From Dioscorea cayenensis subsp. rotundata (taxonomy: Eukaryota > Streptophyta > Magnoliopsida > Dioscoreales > Dioscoreaceae): 64,000 bases of DNA. Location: assembly GCF_009730915.1 (NCBI RefSeq), contig NC_052478.1, forward strand, positions 10,587,552 through 10,651,551. The letters are read 5' to 3'. Numbering within the stretch: position 1 is the first letter of the stretch; the number at the start of each line of letters is the position of its first letter. Positions 11,990 to 21,917 of the stretch are shown piece by piece. The position numbers and the translations under genes were made by a program. The notes under the pieces were generated by a model that was not told the origin of the DNA, searched no databases, and worked only from the letters and a program-made list of their open reading frames with translations.

Positions 11990-12567
11990 ACGCTTGTGCC
12001 ATAAGAGGAGGAATTTTCATTTTGTAATCTACGTTTTATTCCTTTAGTTTCAGTATTGTGGGATTCATTGTTTGTATTAACCATATCAAGCAAATAAAGA
12101 TTATCACTTTCACTTAATGTACTGGTTCCAACCAACATCGAATTAAAATGAAGAACACATCTTTTGTTACCAAATAAACAAAAATAACCTTCTTTGTCTA
12201 AAACTGAAATGGAAACTAAATTCCGTCTGAAGGATGATACAATAAATGTGTTATTCAATTCAAAATAAAAACCAGTACGAAGTAACAATCTAAAAGTCCC
12301 TACGCCTACGACTTCTGCCTTTCCAGTCCCCATATAGATATATTTTTCACCATCACTCAGTGTTCGACAGTTCAGGCAACCCTGCATTGATACACTTATG
12401 TGAGTTGTAGCAGATGAATCCAACCACCAAGTATATCTAGGAACTGAAACCAAATTAACTTCAGTACAAACTTGAGCAAAAAACATACCTTTCTTTACAC
12501 GCCAAGCGCGATACTTAGGGCAGTCTTTCTTTGCATGAGAAGCCTTCTTGTAGAAGAAGCATTTCAA
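11950..12567 (-). pseudogene. copia nucleocapsid zinc knuckle and protease
   Basis: The reading starts with a CCHC-like knuckle (CFFYKKASHAKKDC) followed by the protease site WWLDSSATTHIS. Copia proteases usually have D-S/T-G at this site; here the glycine is serine, which probably impairs catalysis. A frameshift near 12590 separates this part from the upstream gag, and it overlaps the pre-integrase frame at 11950-11989 in another phase. Confidence 0.85.
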
Positions 12568-12599
12568 TTCTTTATGCTCTTTTTCAGGGCCTTGGTCTT

Positions 12600-13277
12600 C
12601 TTACACGATTTTGGTGCCGCAGCTTTATCGTATTTCCTCTTCTTTTGAGGGCCTGAGTTAGAAGATGCCAAATGCACACTCTCAACTTTATGATGTTTCG
12701 TTCTATCTTCCTCCTGTACCAAATGTGAGATGAGCTCATTCAATGTCCACTTATCCTTCTGACAGTTTTAGCTCACTTCAAACTGACTGAATCGAGGAGG
12801 GAGGGAAATCAAAACCAAATGCACCAGAACATCTTCTGGCAATTCAATTTTTAAGCCTTTCAATTTCCCAACTAGATGAAACATGTCGAGAACGTACTCA
12901 CGTATGTTCCCATCCCCCTTATACCGCATAGAGACAAGTTTCCTTAGGACAGCACTCATCTCCGCCTTATCACTTCTTACGAAGCGTTCCTCAAGGGTGT
13001 CAAGAAAGTGCCTAACATCATTTTCCTCTGACATAGTGTCCAAAAAAGTCTCCGGGATTGTATTCTTTATGATCATCAAACCAATGCGATTAGACCTCTC
13101 CCACCTCTCAAAAACTCTCCTATCATCAAGAGAACTTTGATCTGTAAGAGGTGCAGGACGTGGTTCTCTTAATGCATGGTCCAGATCCATACATTCCAAA
13201 ACAAGTGTCACCTTGTTTTTCCAAGTCTTAAAGTTTGTGCCGCTAAGCAGAGGAATGCCACTGAGTGTAGCAGACAC
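12600..13277 (-). pseudogene. copia gag (UBN2-type), broken
   Basis: The 169-codon frame 12768-13277 contains the retrotransposon gag motifs SGTNFKTWKNKV, a tryptophan-rich start, and VRHFLDTLEERF. It ends at TAA just after RFSQFEVS, but the same protein resumes in frame with NCQKDKWTLNEL and runs to about 12600. No in-frame ATG is visible near the start: the position usually read as the first codon is GTG. The true start is either lost or supplied by splicing of the leader. Confidence 0.85.
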
Positions 13278-14339
13278 ATTGCCAACACTTATAATATCAA
13301 CTGTACATAGAGCAATTAATAAAAATCAACTCACAATTAAATAACCAAAAATATAATAATCAAGCATATAAATAACAACCACCCATCTTCAAGTCAATTG
13401 TTGTGACATTAAAACTAGTCTTTGGACAGAGATTCAATCCACTAGTAATCAACTTGTTGCGGTAATCAAGTATTATAGTAAATCTAGTCAAGTATAAAAT
13501 CTTCCTTTGGGCCGACTAAATACTCACAATACACTTTATAACTATAAACAACTTATTACCACATGTGCAAACAAATTTCTGCCAGACAATAGTCTTCCTT
13601 TGGGCAGACGTGTTGTCTGCATGAGAATAAGCATGCATTAACATCATGGTTATTTACAAACAAAAGGTTTCCACAACAGAGGTCACTTTGGTGACGATGT
13701 TGTTTCTACCAATTGTAGTAAATACCCAAGAAAGCTATAAAAAGCAACTCTAAGTTGTTATTTCCCAATGATTATTAAAGCCAACTTTATAATTATGAAT
13801 TAAAAATTAAATTCATAATAATTAAACTAAAATCCAAATATTATCATAATCCAAATCAAAGTAAAATTTAAATTAATATAAATGATTAATTGTGCTCCTG
13901 CACCTTGATTTTGGTAATAATGGAAATTAAAATAAATATAAGCATGTATTGAAATCCGTAATGCATGATAATCATCAAACATGATTGTAATTAAGAGTTC
14001 CATAAATCTGTGATGCATCTGAAACATGAAAAATTTGAACCGAAAGCATGCCTAACAGAATCTGGTATATATATATACACACATAAACCTATATTTGAAA
14101 ACTCTGTGAATTTGATTTCTAAAAGAATCCATCACAAAAGCTATGTATATCTTAATATCAGATCAACCATATTTAATCACAAAAGAATTAATTCAATCAT
14201 ACGAATTATATGAAAAATATGGCGCGGCTTTCAAGATCTCTTTCTAAATAGAAAACAACATCACGATGGCAAACATACACTCTGATTATACTTGAATCAA
14301 TATATATATATCAATCAACAATTTATGATATCATCTAAA

Positions 14340-14368
14340 GATATATATATATATATATATATATATAA
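14340..14368. repeat. (TA)n run in the copia leader
   Basis: A simple TA repeat; a second, shorter one lies near 14440-14468. Both are in the untranslated leader between PBS and gag. Confidence 0.8.
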
Positions 14369-14535
14369 GCACCCAATCTATATACGATCATCATCATATC
14401 ACCAAAAAAATTCAGGACTGAAAACATGCATAATAAATAAATATATATATATATATAAAAATATATATTCATGCATATTAATCAATAAATTCAAGATTTA
14501 ATTAAAATAAATCCCAAACAATTCCAAAACAAGAT

Positions 14536-14548
14536 GGCTCTGGTACCA
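14536..14548 (-). other. Primer-binding site (tRNA-iMet type)
   Basis: The minus strand reads TGGTACCAGAGCC two bases inside the 5' LTR. This is one base from the usual copia site TGGTATCAGAGC, complementary to the 3' end of initiator methionine tRNA. Confidence 0.9.
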
Positions 14549-14550
14549 CT

Positions 14551-15074
14551 TGATGGATCTAATGGGTATAAACCCTAGTTCAAACCCTGGATCTTCTTGT
14601 TTGGAGATTGCTTAGGAACAAAGAAAGTGGCGGAAGCGTACCTGCACTTGAATCCATTGATTACGACGAAGGTGATTGGGTCTTGTGGTTCTTCTCACTG
14701 ATCACACGTAAAGAGGGGAGATGGGAACCCTAATTCAGAAAACCTAATTCTGAATCTCAATATTGCATGCTCAGTCAGGGACCACACCCTATTTATAAGA
14801 AATCTATATGGGGCTAATTACAAATCTGCCCATCATGGATTTGACAATTTTGCCCCCAGGAATTCTACACAACATATGATTAATATGTATATCCACACAT
14901 TTAAAATTAGATAATTATGACCAAATTCAAACTTGAATTAGATCACAATTTGGGTCCATTCAAAACTTGAATATAATAAGATATACACAATTATAAACAT
15001 TAGTTGTGTACGTCTACACAACCTATACACATAAGTCCTTATATCCCTACATATTGTGTGGTCCACAACCAACA
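14551..15074 (-). repeat. 5' LTR of the copia element
   Basis: 524 bp, matching 8466-8990 except for three transitions (near the segments TTGGAGATTG, AAAGTGGCGG and CACACGTAAA) and one missing C at the end. The target duplication CTCAC follows at 15075-15079. Confidence 0.96.
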
Positions 15075-15990
15075 CTCACTTCTCAAGACCAATTAACTTA
15101 GGAAGAATCACCTTGAGAATATTGCCCAAAAGTTTTGAGATAATTTTATAATAAACATTGCACAGGGAGATAGGCCTATAGTCAAAAACTAGAGTAGGAT
15201 TGTTATGCTTAGGAATGAGAGAAATATAGGTCTAACCCCAAGAGCGAGGAAGTGGAGCATTGTAGAAAAAAATGTATAATAGCCTATAAAAATGACCTCC
15301 TATATCATGCCAAAACAAACCTATAAAATTTAGTAAGCCATCAAATCCCCAGCTTTTCCTTGTGCGCTTTGAACAAAGAGTTCTACAGACTTCAACCATG
15401 ATAATAGGATGAGTTTGAAAATTACTATCAGTATCAGAAACAATATTCAAATCAGAACAAAGGTCATGTATCATATTAGAAAAAGATAAACTATCATCAG
15501 AAGTTCAAAGATTTGAGTAGAAGATAATAAAAAGACTTCTCAATTCCATCTCTATCCATGTGGACAAGGCTACTACCATCTTTAATATAAGAGATGCAAT
15601 TGTGATGTTTCTGAATGCGAACACAATTATGAAAAAAACTTGAATTAAAATCACCATTCTAGACCCACATCAACCTAGATCTTTGACCCCACCTCAAAGT
15701 CCTTTGTCTTGAGGGAGCATTATAATGATTCTGAAGGATTCTAATCTTGATAGAGGCATCAAATGTAGAGGTTCTCTTCTCTTTTAGTGCCTCAAGTTGG
15801 CGACTCTCCAATGCAGTATCAATAATGTCCCTATCCAAACAATTCATACTTATGAATCTCCATATAATGAGGCTAAATATAGTTCTAGAAATCATATGAG
15901 AGAAAGCATGCAACGAGTTAGAATTGGGATGCAAATTCCAAGTATTGATAACAACATTCAGACAATCAGGATATTCTAACCAAGCCCTTC
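15075..15990 (-). pseudogene. LINE remnant: N-terminal reverse transcriptase
   Basis: Minus-strand frames carry LINE RT N-terminal motifs in order: RTLRWGQRSRLMWV (upstream linker), KSWGFDGL, FYNAPLPRSWG, ISLIPKHNNPTLVFDYRPIS and SLCNVYYKIISKLL. They lead directly into the copia insertion at 15074, and the LINE resumes at 8465. Several stops and shifts make this a fossil. The upstream end near 15990 meets an unrelated repeat block. Confidence 0.85.
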
Positions 15991-16763
15991 AATTCATCTT
16001 TTTTAAAGTTAATTTGAATTATTTTGAGTTGTATCAAATTTATTTAATTTATTAGAAATTATTTTTTTTTATTTTTTCATTTTTAAAATAGTTTTTTTAA
16101 AATCATGTTGTAGATTCTTTTTTATTTATTTGTTTTTAAAAGTGATTGGTGAGGTTCTTGGTTTGCTAGCCCAAGGCGTCGGTTTGAAACCTATCCATTA
16201 CACTTAAATGTTTTTAATTCAATTTAATTATAGAATGATATAAAAAAATTGGAAAAAAAAATTGGTGGGCTAATCCATTAATAATTTGGTTACAACCGCA
16301 CCAACCAGTTTGTGGGGTGGCCCAAGTCAAGTCCGTGTCATCCTAAGGTGACCCTGACAAACCAAGTCCATTGGGGCAACCCGACCAGGCAAGCCGGCAC
16401 TATGGGCCACAGGCTGGTTATGGGTTAAAAGTCAACCTGGACTTGCCGGGTCTAGCCTTATTAATCGTCCTGTGCTCCGCTCTAATAACAAGCAACAAGA
16501 GATAAATGAGAGTAATCAGAGGAAATCTTGGGCAAATGAGTATTAGCATAAAAATTAAAATTGGCAGTCCAGAGAATTAGCCAACCACCTATCTAACCTC
16601 GCCCATCTACGAGCAAGGTCTAATTAGAGAAAGACAAGGGCCAACATTTGCCCCAGTCCACCCCGAAATCGGCCAACACTATAAAGAGCCCAGTTACGGG
16701 TTGGGAAAGCCTAACAAATTAACCCAATGAGTCACCTGAGTCGGGCGAAGCTAACCAAGCAGG

Positions 16764-16829
<66 letters not shown>

Positions 16830-17216
16830 CTTTTATGAAAGTTTTTAGTAGACTTAATATATATATATATATATATAGAAATTTAAACTTTTAAAGAATT
16901 CCCTTTTAAGAAAACATGTCTTCCATGGGATTTGGACCCATGACTTGCATTTTACTTCAAAAACAAACCACTTGAGCTACAATCTGCTTTGGTAAGTTAC
17001 GGGCAAGGTTCTAACTTGGGCTTTCTAGAATTTGACCCGTAATTATTCAGCCTAGCCACCAATTTGGGGATGGCCTGGGTCAAGTGGGTGACGCATGACC
17101 TACAGAGTGCACCGGGCCAAACCCTCCCCCCACCAATGATTAGCCATTATTGGGCAGACCGATTATGGGTCAGCCCTTTGGCCCATCTGGACCCACCAGT
17201 TCAAGAGTAATAAAAA
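15990..17216. repeat. 1.2-kb dispersed repeat block inserted in the LINE
   Basis: This block interrupts the LINE between its endonuclease and RT. Its first ~270 bp (T-rich start, then a TTCGAAAC-type motif near 16180 and an ATTGGAAA stretch) align by eye with 20290-20480 plus 21044-21250. Inside are a long TA microsatellite (16765-16828), a second TA run (16857-16877), two GC-rich stretches in the same orientation (16290-16460 and 17030-17200) that resemble each other, and a tRNA-like stretch. Flanking duplications were not resolved, and part of the LINE endonuclease appears lost at the junction. Confidence 0.6.
16918..16992 (-). repeat. tRNA-like stretch (A/B box) in the repeat block
   Basis: The minus strand has TAGCTCAAGTGG (A-box-like) and GGTCCAAATCC (B-box-like) about 40 bases apart. 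A related copy lies at 19787-19862. The cloverleaf is not convincing, so it reads as a tRNA-derived repeat and not as a working tRNA. Confidence 0.5.
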
Positions 17217-17700
17217 AAACTTACCACCCTTGCACTCTATATGAGAAACAATTACATTGAAATCTCCTACTAGCAACCAAGAGAGATTAAGCTTCAAAAA
17301 ACTAGAGAGTTGGTCCTAAAGTTTCATTTGAGCAGTAATAGGATAACCATTATAGATGGCAATTAAATCTAAAAGTTAAAAGATTTGGAAGATATTACCA
17401 GATGCATTGCCTCTTTAGAGATAGCCATTAGAATTACTATAGGCACAAAGCGCAACCAAAGAATAATGATCCTATGAATAGTTCTGTCGAGAGGATAACA
17501 ACCCAATCCTAGTAGGTCTTAAAGTTCTCACATAATGGACAAATCCTTACTTCATCAACTCTGGTTTCAACCAAGTAGATTATTAATGGTTTGTATTGGT
17601 CGATGATGTCATGTGAATGATTTAAAGTGTTAATGCTTGATGCCCCTCTGTAATTCCAACAATTTAAATTAGTCGAGTCCTTGAAATAACAAGTCAAATA
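17217..17700 (-). pseudogene. LINE remnant: N-terminal endonuclease
   Basis: The frame 17509-17697 contains LNCWNYRGASSINTLN and YLVETRVDE, the opening motifs of the AP-type endonuclease of plant LINEs. Nearer 17256-17267 the VGDFNV catalytic motif is encoded, followed by SHIEC. A shift lies between the two. The remaining endonuclease downstream is replaced by the repeat block at 15990-17216. Confidence 0.85.
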
Positions 17701-17799
17701 ATTATAAATTGTATGAAAAGAAACCCAAATAAAGGAGTAGAAATCATCAAAAAATTGGGGAAAAAAATGAAGCAGGATTTATTGCAATCATGACATATC

Positions 17800-19450
17800 A
17801 GTCATCTTACCTTTTTATAGGAAGAATCCAAGACATTCTGGATGCGTCTCACTAGAGCTTCCTTCTTAACACCATTTTGTAAATCTCCCAGAGTCATCTC
17901 ATTCTTTTGCTCCTCATCTTCCTCACATTTATCGTTGTTTGACTCAGTCCCCAGCATTTTCAGGTCTCTTGTGGAACCATGATCATGAGAGGAGAGGAGA
18001 AGGGCATGTGAAACTTGGTCAACAACCATGGCGTGATCAGAGGCGTCTACATACAAGGAGGATGGAAATGAAGTTTTTTTTTATGTTAAGAGGCAAGTGG
18101 GGCCTTCTCCAGGTCCAAGAAGGGAGACCCTAACTTTTTCCTTTCTCGTTGGTGGGTAGATGGATCGTCACATCATAGGGTCTTGCAATAGACTTGGTTT
18201 CAACTGTAAAAATTGCTTGATTCTCCATCAAGAAAGAAGTATGATTATTGGAACCTATTAAGGCTTCAACTTAGGATCACCGAAAGGATCAAGGTAGGCC
18301 CCATCCTTCTCACGCCACTTGGACCCGGTTTCATCCAATACCGCCCACGTATTATGAGTGGGTTTCCATCATCATCATCTCCTTGCTTGAGGTTGTCATT
18401 GGTCGATGATCCCGCCCTTAGCCACGGTTCTTCCTATAAGACACAATCATCCATGAGCCAAAACCTATTCCTTAATCCTCTCTTGCTTCAACCCTGGGGA
18501 CCAAACAAGCTTATTCTAGATTCAAAGCCTCAGCCTGCACCACCAACTCCTTCTGAGTGTGTTCCTTTGGTACCTGCAAAGCCCCAAACACTAGGAAGTT
18601 GTTCGAAGACGTCACACAAGCAAGTTGGTCTTGCCGCTTGCTACAAGCACTAGACCTATGTCCAATCACACCGCAAGTGAAGTAGGAGGGTAGTTTCTAG
18701 TAAAAGATCATAATAAAAACTCCTCGCTCCCCATTCCCCACACACGATCCCCTCATCAGAGGTTGGGAGAAATCTAGTTCCACACACTCACATACTTAGC
18801 CTTCTCAATGATGTTGTACACTCATCAACTTTGGGAAGCTTACCTAGTGGAGCGGTAATGGATTCCATAATTTCTCCATTCTATAACTCAACAGGGAGGT
18901 GATGAATTTGAATCCAAACTGTTGCAGTTGAATAAAGCTTCATAAACATTAGTTGAAAGTTCCATTTTTACAGTACCAATTGTAGGACCAATCCATTAAC
19001 TGTCCAAGGACCTTTGAACAATAGGTCGTGCATCATTTCTTGGCTCTTAAAGTTGATGATATTATAGGCAATACTGCATCAAGCCATCTAGAAACAAGTC
19101 CACGATCTCCATTTCCCTTCCAGAGCAACCTTCACCTACTTAAGTGGAACAACTAGCCTAAGGAATTTTTCATACAGGGCATTATAGAATCGTTTTTCAG
19201 CTTGCAATTTCGATTCTCAATCTAATTTGATTAAGTCTGACACAGAAGCTTTAAGGTTTTACAAAAACTTCCTTTACACAAAAAGAGGACTCATCGTCAC
19301 ATTTTCAAAGCACACTACCGTAGCCCAGGACAGTCCAATGGAAGGTACAGAGGAGAAGAAAGGACGACCGAGAGGGAGGACCCCGACTTGCCATCACAAG
19401 AAGGGATCCCCATGATTCAGCTTTGGGTTCACCAGTAAATAGTCACATGT
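17800..19450 (-). pseudogene. LINE remnant: ORF1 with DUF4283-like domain and zinc knuckle
   Basis: Near 18985-19040 the minus strand encodes QEMMHDLLFKGPWTVNG, a hallmark of the DUF4283 domain of plant LINE ORF1 proteins. At about 18640-18686 it encodes FTCGVIGHRSSAC, a CCHC zinc knuckle whose first cysteine has become tyrosine. The frame at 17802-18056 is the acidic C-terminal tail. Several frameshifts are present. The 5' end of the LINE is placed near 19450 only because similarity to ORF1 stops there. Confidence 0.75.
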
Positions 19451-20289
19451 GGGAAAGAAGAGCTCTGATCTTCTCACCGGACTTATTGTTTTGAACTTCC
19501 TTCCCAACAAGCTCATCCAAGTCAGCTCACGTGCATGCTCATCTTTGTTATAACCATTCGAGAGCTCACCAAGTCAAGTAAGCTTATGCGCATCTCTCAC
19601 TTAAGTGAGTTTACCATAGTTCAACATAAAAGGGGGCACGGGCCAAGATGTGGTGCGAGTCCGTTAATCTAGTAGATTAGGCTGACAACTCGTAACCGGC
19701 CCACACCGTAGCGAGCATGATTAACGATCAGGGATGAGTTGAATTTTGTTTTGAATTTTCAAAATTTTTTTATTTAAAACATGTTACTCCTGGGATTTGA
19801 ATCCATGACATCAAAGTTGGAGGCCCAAGACACTAACCACTTTAGTTACAATTCATTCTTAGTATATTATTGGGAAAAACTATATATATATATATATAGA
19901 TAGACATATACTTGCACGCTTCTTTCCAATTATCTGAGAACATCAACGTAGATATACATTTCAATGTTTTTAAATAGTAACAAAGTAATGAAAACTCGCA
20001 CTATATTCTTTTGATTAGTTATAAAATATATTTTTGCGTATTCTATGATGGAGAGTCTTGAAGCTAGTGGTTTCTTCTTCAATGGCAACATGATGAGTAC
20101 AACAATAACCCCCTAGAGTTCTAATCCAAAGTTAAAAGCGAGAGCCAACCTCAATTGTAATAAAGAAGTAAGTGGATGGTAACTTCGATCTAAAATAAGA
20201 GAATTACATGAGTTTTAATTTTTCTCACACTTAAGAAGATATGTCGACAACTTAATTCTATAAGTAAACAAATTAAGTGCAAGTCTTTC
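19450..20289. repeat. Dispersed repeat sequence, no gene
   Basis: The segment around 19490-19740 (repeated GAGCTC-ACC-AAGTCA-like wording) resembles 21370-21560. A tRNA-like stretch with a B-box-like GGATTTGAATCC lies at 19787-19862, followed by a short TA run near 19883-19898. No coding sequence is seen. Confidence 0.45.
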
Positions 20290-21560
20290 ATTTTTTTTTT
20301 TTTTTAATCATTTTGACTTGTCTCAAATTATTTTAATTATTAAAAATTATTTTTTATTTTTTTATTTTTAAAATTATAATTTTAAAAATCACTTTGTAAT
20401 TTCTTTTTATTTATTTAATTTTAACATCAATCCACACACAAAAAAAAATGTAAATCAAATGGTAGAAATGTTGGTTTTGATTAGGGATGGCAATACTCTT
20501 GTCCGTATCAGTTGGCCCTATTCATTCTGACTTGGAATTAAACGGGCTTGGGCAAAAGTTGTGCTAATGCAGGTCAGGCCCGGACATGGCTTGCATGATT
20601 GTCAGGATTTAAATCCGAGCCGGGTTCAAACATGGAAATTCAGACAACCAAACCATTTTACCTGTAAAATTTTAAAAGCCCACATTCTTAAGCTCACCTA
20701 TTTTAAGCCCAATCTTCCAAAAACTTCAAACATATATTTTTTTTCTATAAAGATTTAGATTTTTGTATGATTTTAGTTGACTTTTTGGATTAGAATATTT
20801 GAGTGAATTTAATGTAAATTAAATTATTTTTGTATAATTTAATATTTGAGTGAATTTAAATGTAGATTATAGAATTCGGACAAATTTGGACATCCGGACA
20901 ACCCGGTTTAAAATATACCGAGTTTGGACAAGTAAAGTTTGTCCAGATTTAAAACCGGACCGGGACAGAATAACAAGTTTATCTATTTATATTAGTAGTT
21001 GTCCGAACTCGGTTTTGCAAGACTCAAATTTTTGTCACCCCTAGTTTTGATGAATGGGTCCTTGATTCGAGTCCCCTCTATTGCACCAATCTTTGAAGTT
21101 TAATTGACTAATAAAAATATATTTAAATTTAATAATTAAGTATTATTTATAATAATATTGGAAATTTAATTGACCTGGACCTAATGCGTTCAAAGGTAAG
21201 CCAGGTCAGGCCCCGTTCGTCCAAATGGTGAACCAAACTCGACTGGTCTTTCCGGTTAACTCGGTTCAGCAGGTTTTTCTTGTTGTATGGACCGGTTCCA
21301 GATCAGGTTTTTGGTGACCCAAACCTGACAGGTTGGGCCTATAGGACCCGGTTAACCAACCAGTGCCCCCCTCTACTTCAACAAGCTTGGTACCTTCGTC
21401 CCGAGAGCTCGCTAAGTCAGACTATGCTCATGTGCACCTCTCCCTTGGTGAGCTTTCCACAATTTGGCAAGCTTGGTAGCTCCATGCACCAGGGTTGATG
21501 CACAAGCTCCTGCAAACACGTGCCGAACAACTTCTTGGTCATAACCTCATGCAAGAATAC
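20290..21560. repeat. Second copy of the dispersed repeat, split by a MITE
   Basis: Bases 20290-20481 and 21044-21360 together match the first part of the block at 15990-17216 (T-rich start, TTCGAGTCCCCT-type motif, ATTGGAAATTTAATTGACC). The hAT-type MITE lies between the two halves. The downstream part is GC-richer with a GAGCTCGCTAAGTCA motif. No gene is seen. Confidence 0.6.
20482..21043. mobile_element. hAT-type MITE, 562 bp, 8-bp target duplication
   Basis: The ends are TAGGGATGGCAA and TTGTCACCCCTA, which are inverted with one mismatch. The flanks are identical GTTTTGAT at 20474-20481 and 21044-21051. An 8-bp duplication and TAGGG-GGCA ends are the signature of hAT elements. There is no transposase frame, so it is non-autonomous. 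Confidence 0.88.
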
Positions 21561-21917
21561 TTCGGTGAGCATATAAGAGGTATATCAATACTTTTTTAAA
21601 AAATTAGTTAAAATACAGTTAATTTTTATTTTATTTCTAAAATTTAATAAACACTCGCAGTATTTTTAAAAATAAAATGATGTTTTAAGTAGTAGGAAAT
21701 TTGTCATGACTTACGGGTCTTTCCCTGTATATTCACCAATTGGGCTCAAAACATGACAAACAAAAGAAAACATAACACTAGTTTGACATTCAGTCATTCT
21801 TTCAGCACAACATGAACAAATTCAGATCTCTAAAGATCTTTAAACAAAAACACCAGAGTTTCGAGATTAATAAGATCTAAAAGCCAAAGAAAAAAAAAAC
21901 ACAGTACAACATTGCCT

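Larger units (their letters stand above)
8466..15074 (-). mobile_element. Ty1/copia LTR retrotransposon, young but defective
   Basis: A full-length element with two LTRs (8466-8990 and 14551-15074), a primer-binding site, a polypurine tract and a 5-bp target duplication. On the minus strand the order is gag, protease, integrase, reverse transcriptase, RNase H, which defines copia. The LTRs differ by three transitions and one indel over 524 bp by eye, which points to a recent insertion. Despite this, several nonsense codons, a frameshift and a deletion break the coding region. About 1.25 kb of non-coding leader (13278-14535) separates the PBS from gag; it is AT-rich with a TA run near 14340-14368. 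The element sits inside the older LINE. Confidence 0.96.

Noticed and set aside
16918-16992. A genuine tRNA gene.
   Set aside because: The boxes are diverged and acceptor and anticodon stems do not pair convincingly.
18213-18653. Plus-strand frame of 146 codons.
   Set aside because: It is antisense to LINE ORF1; the zinc knuckle is on the minus strand.
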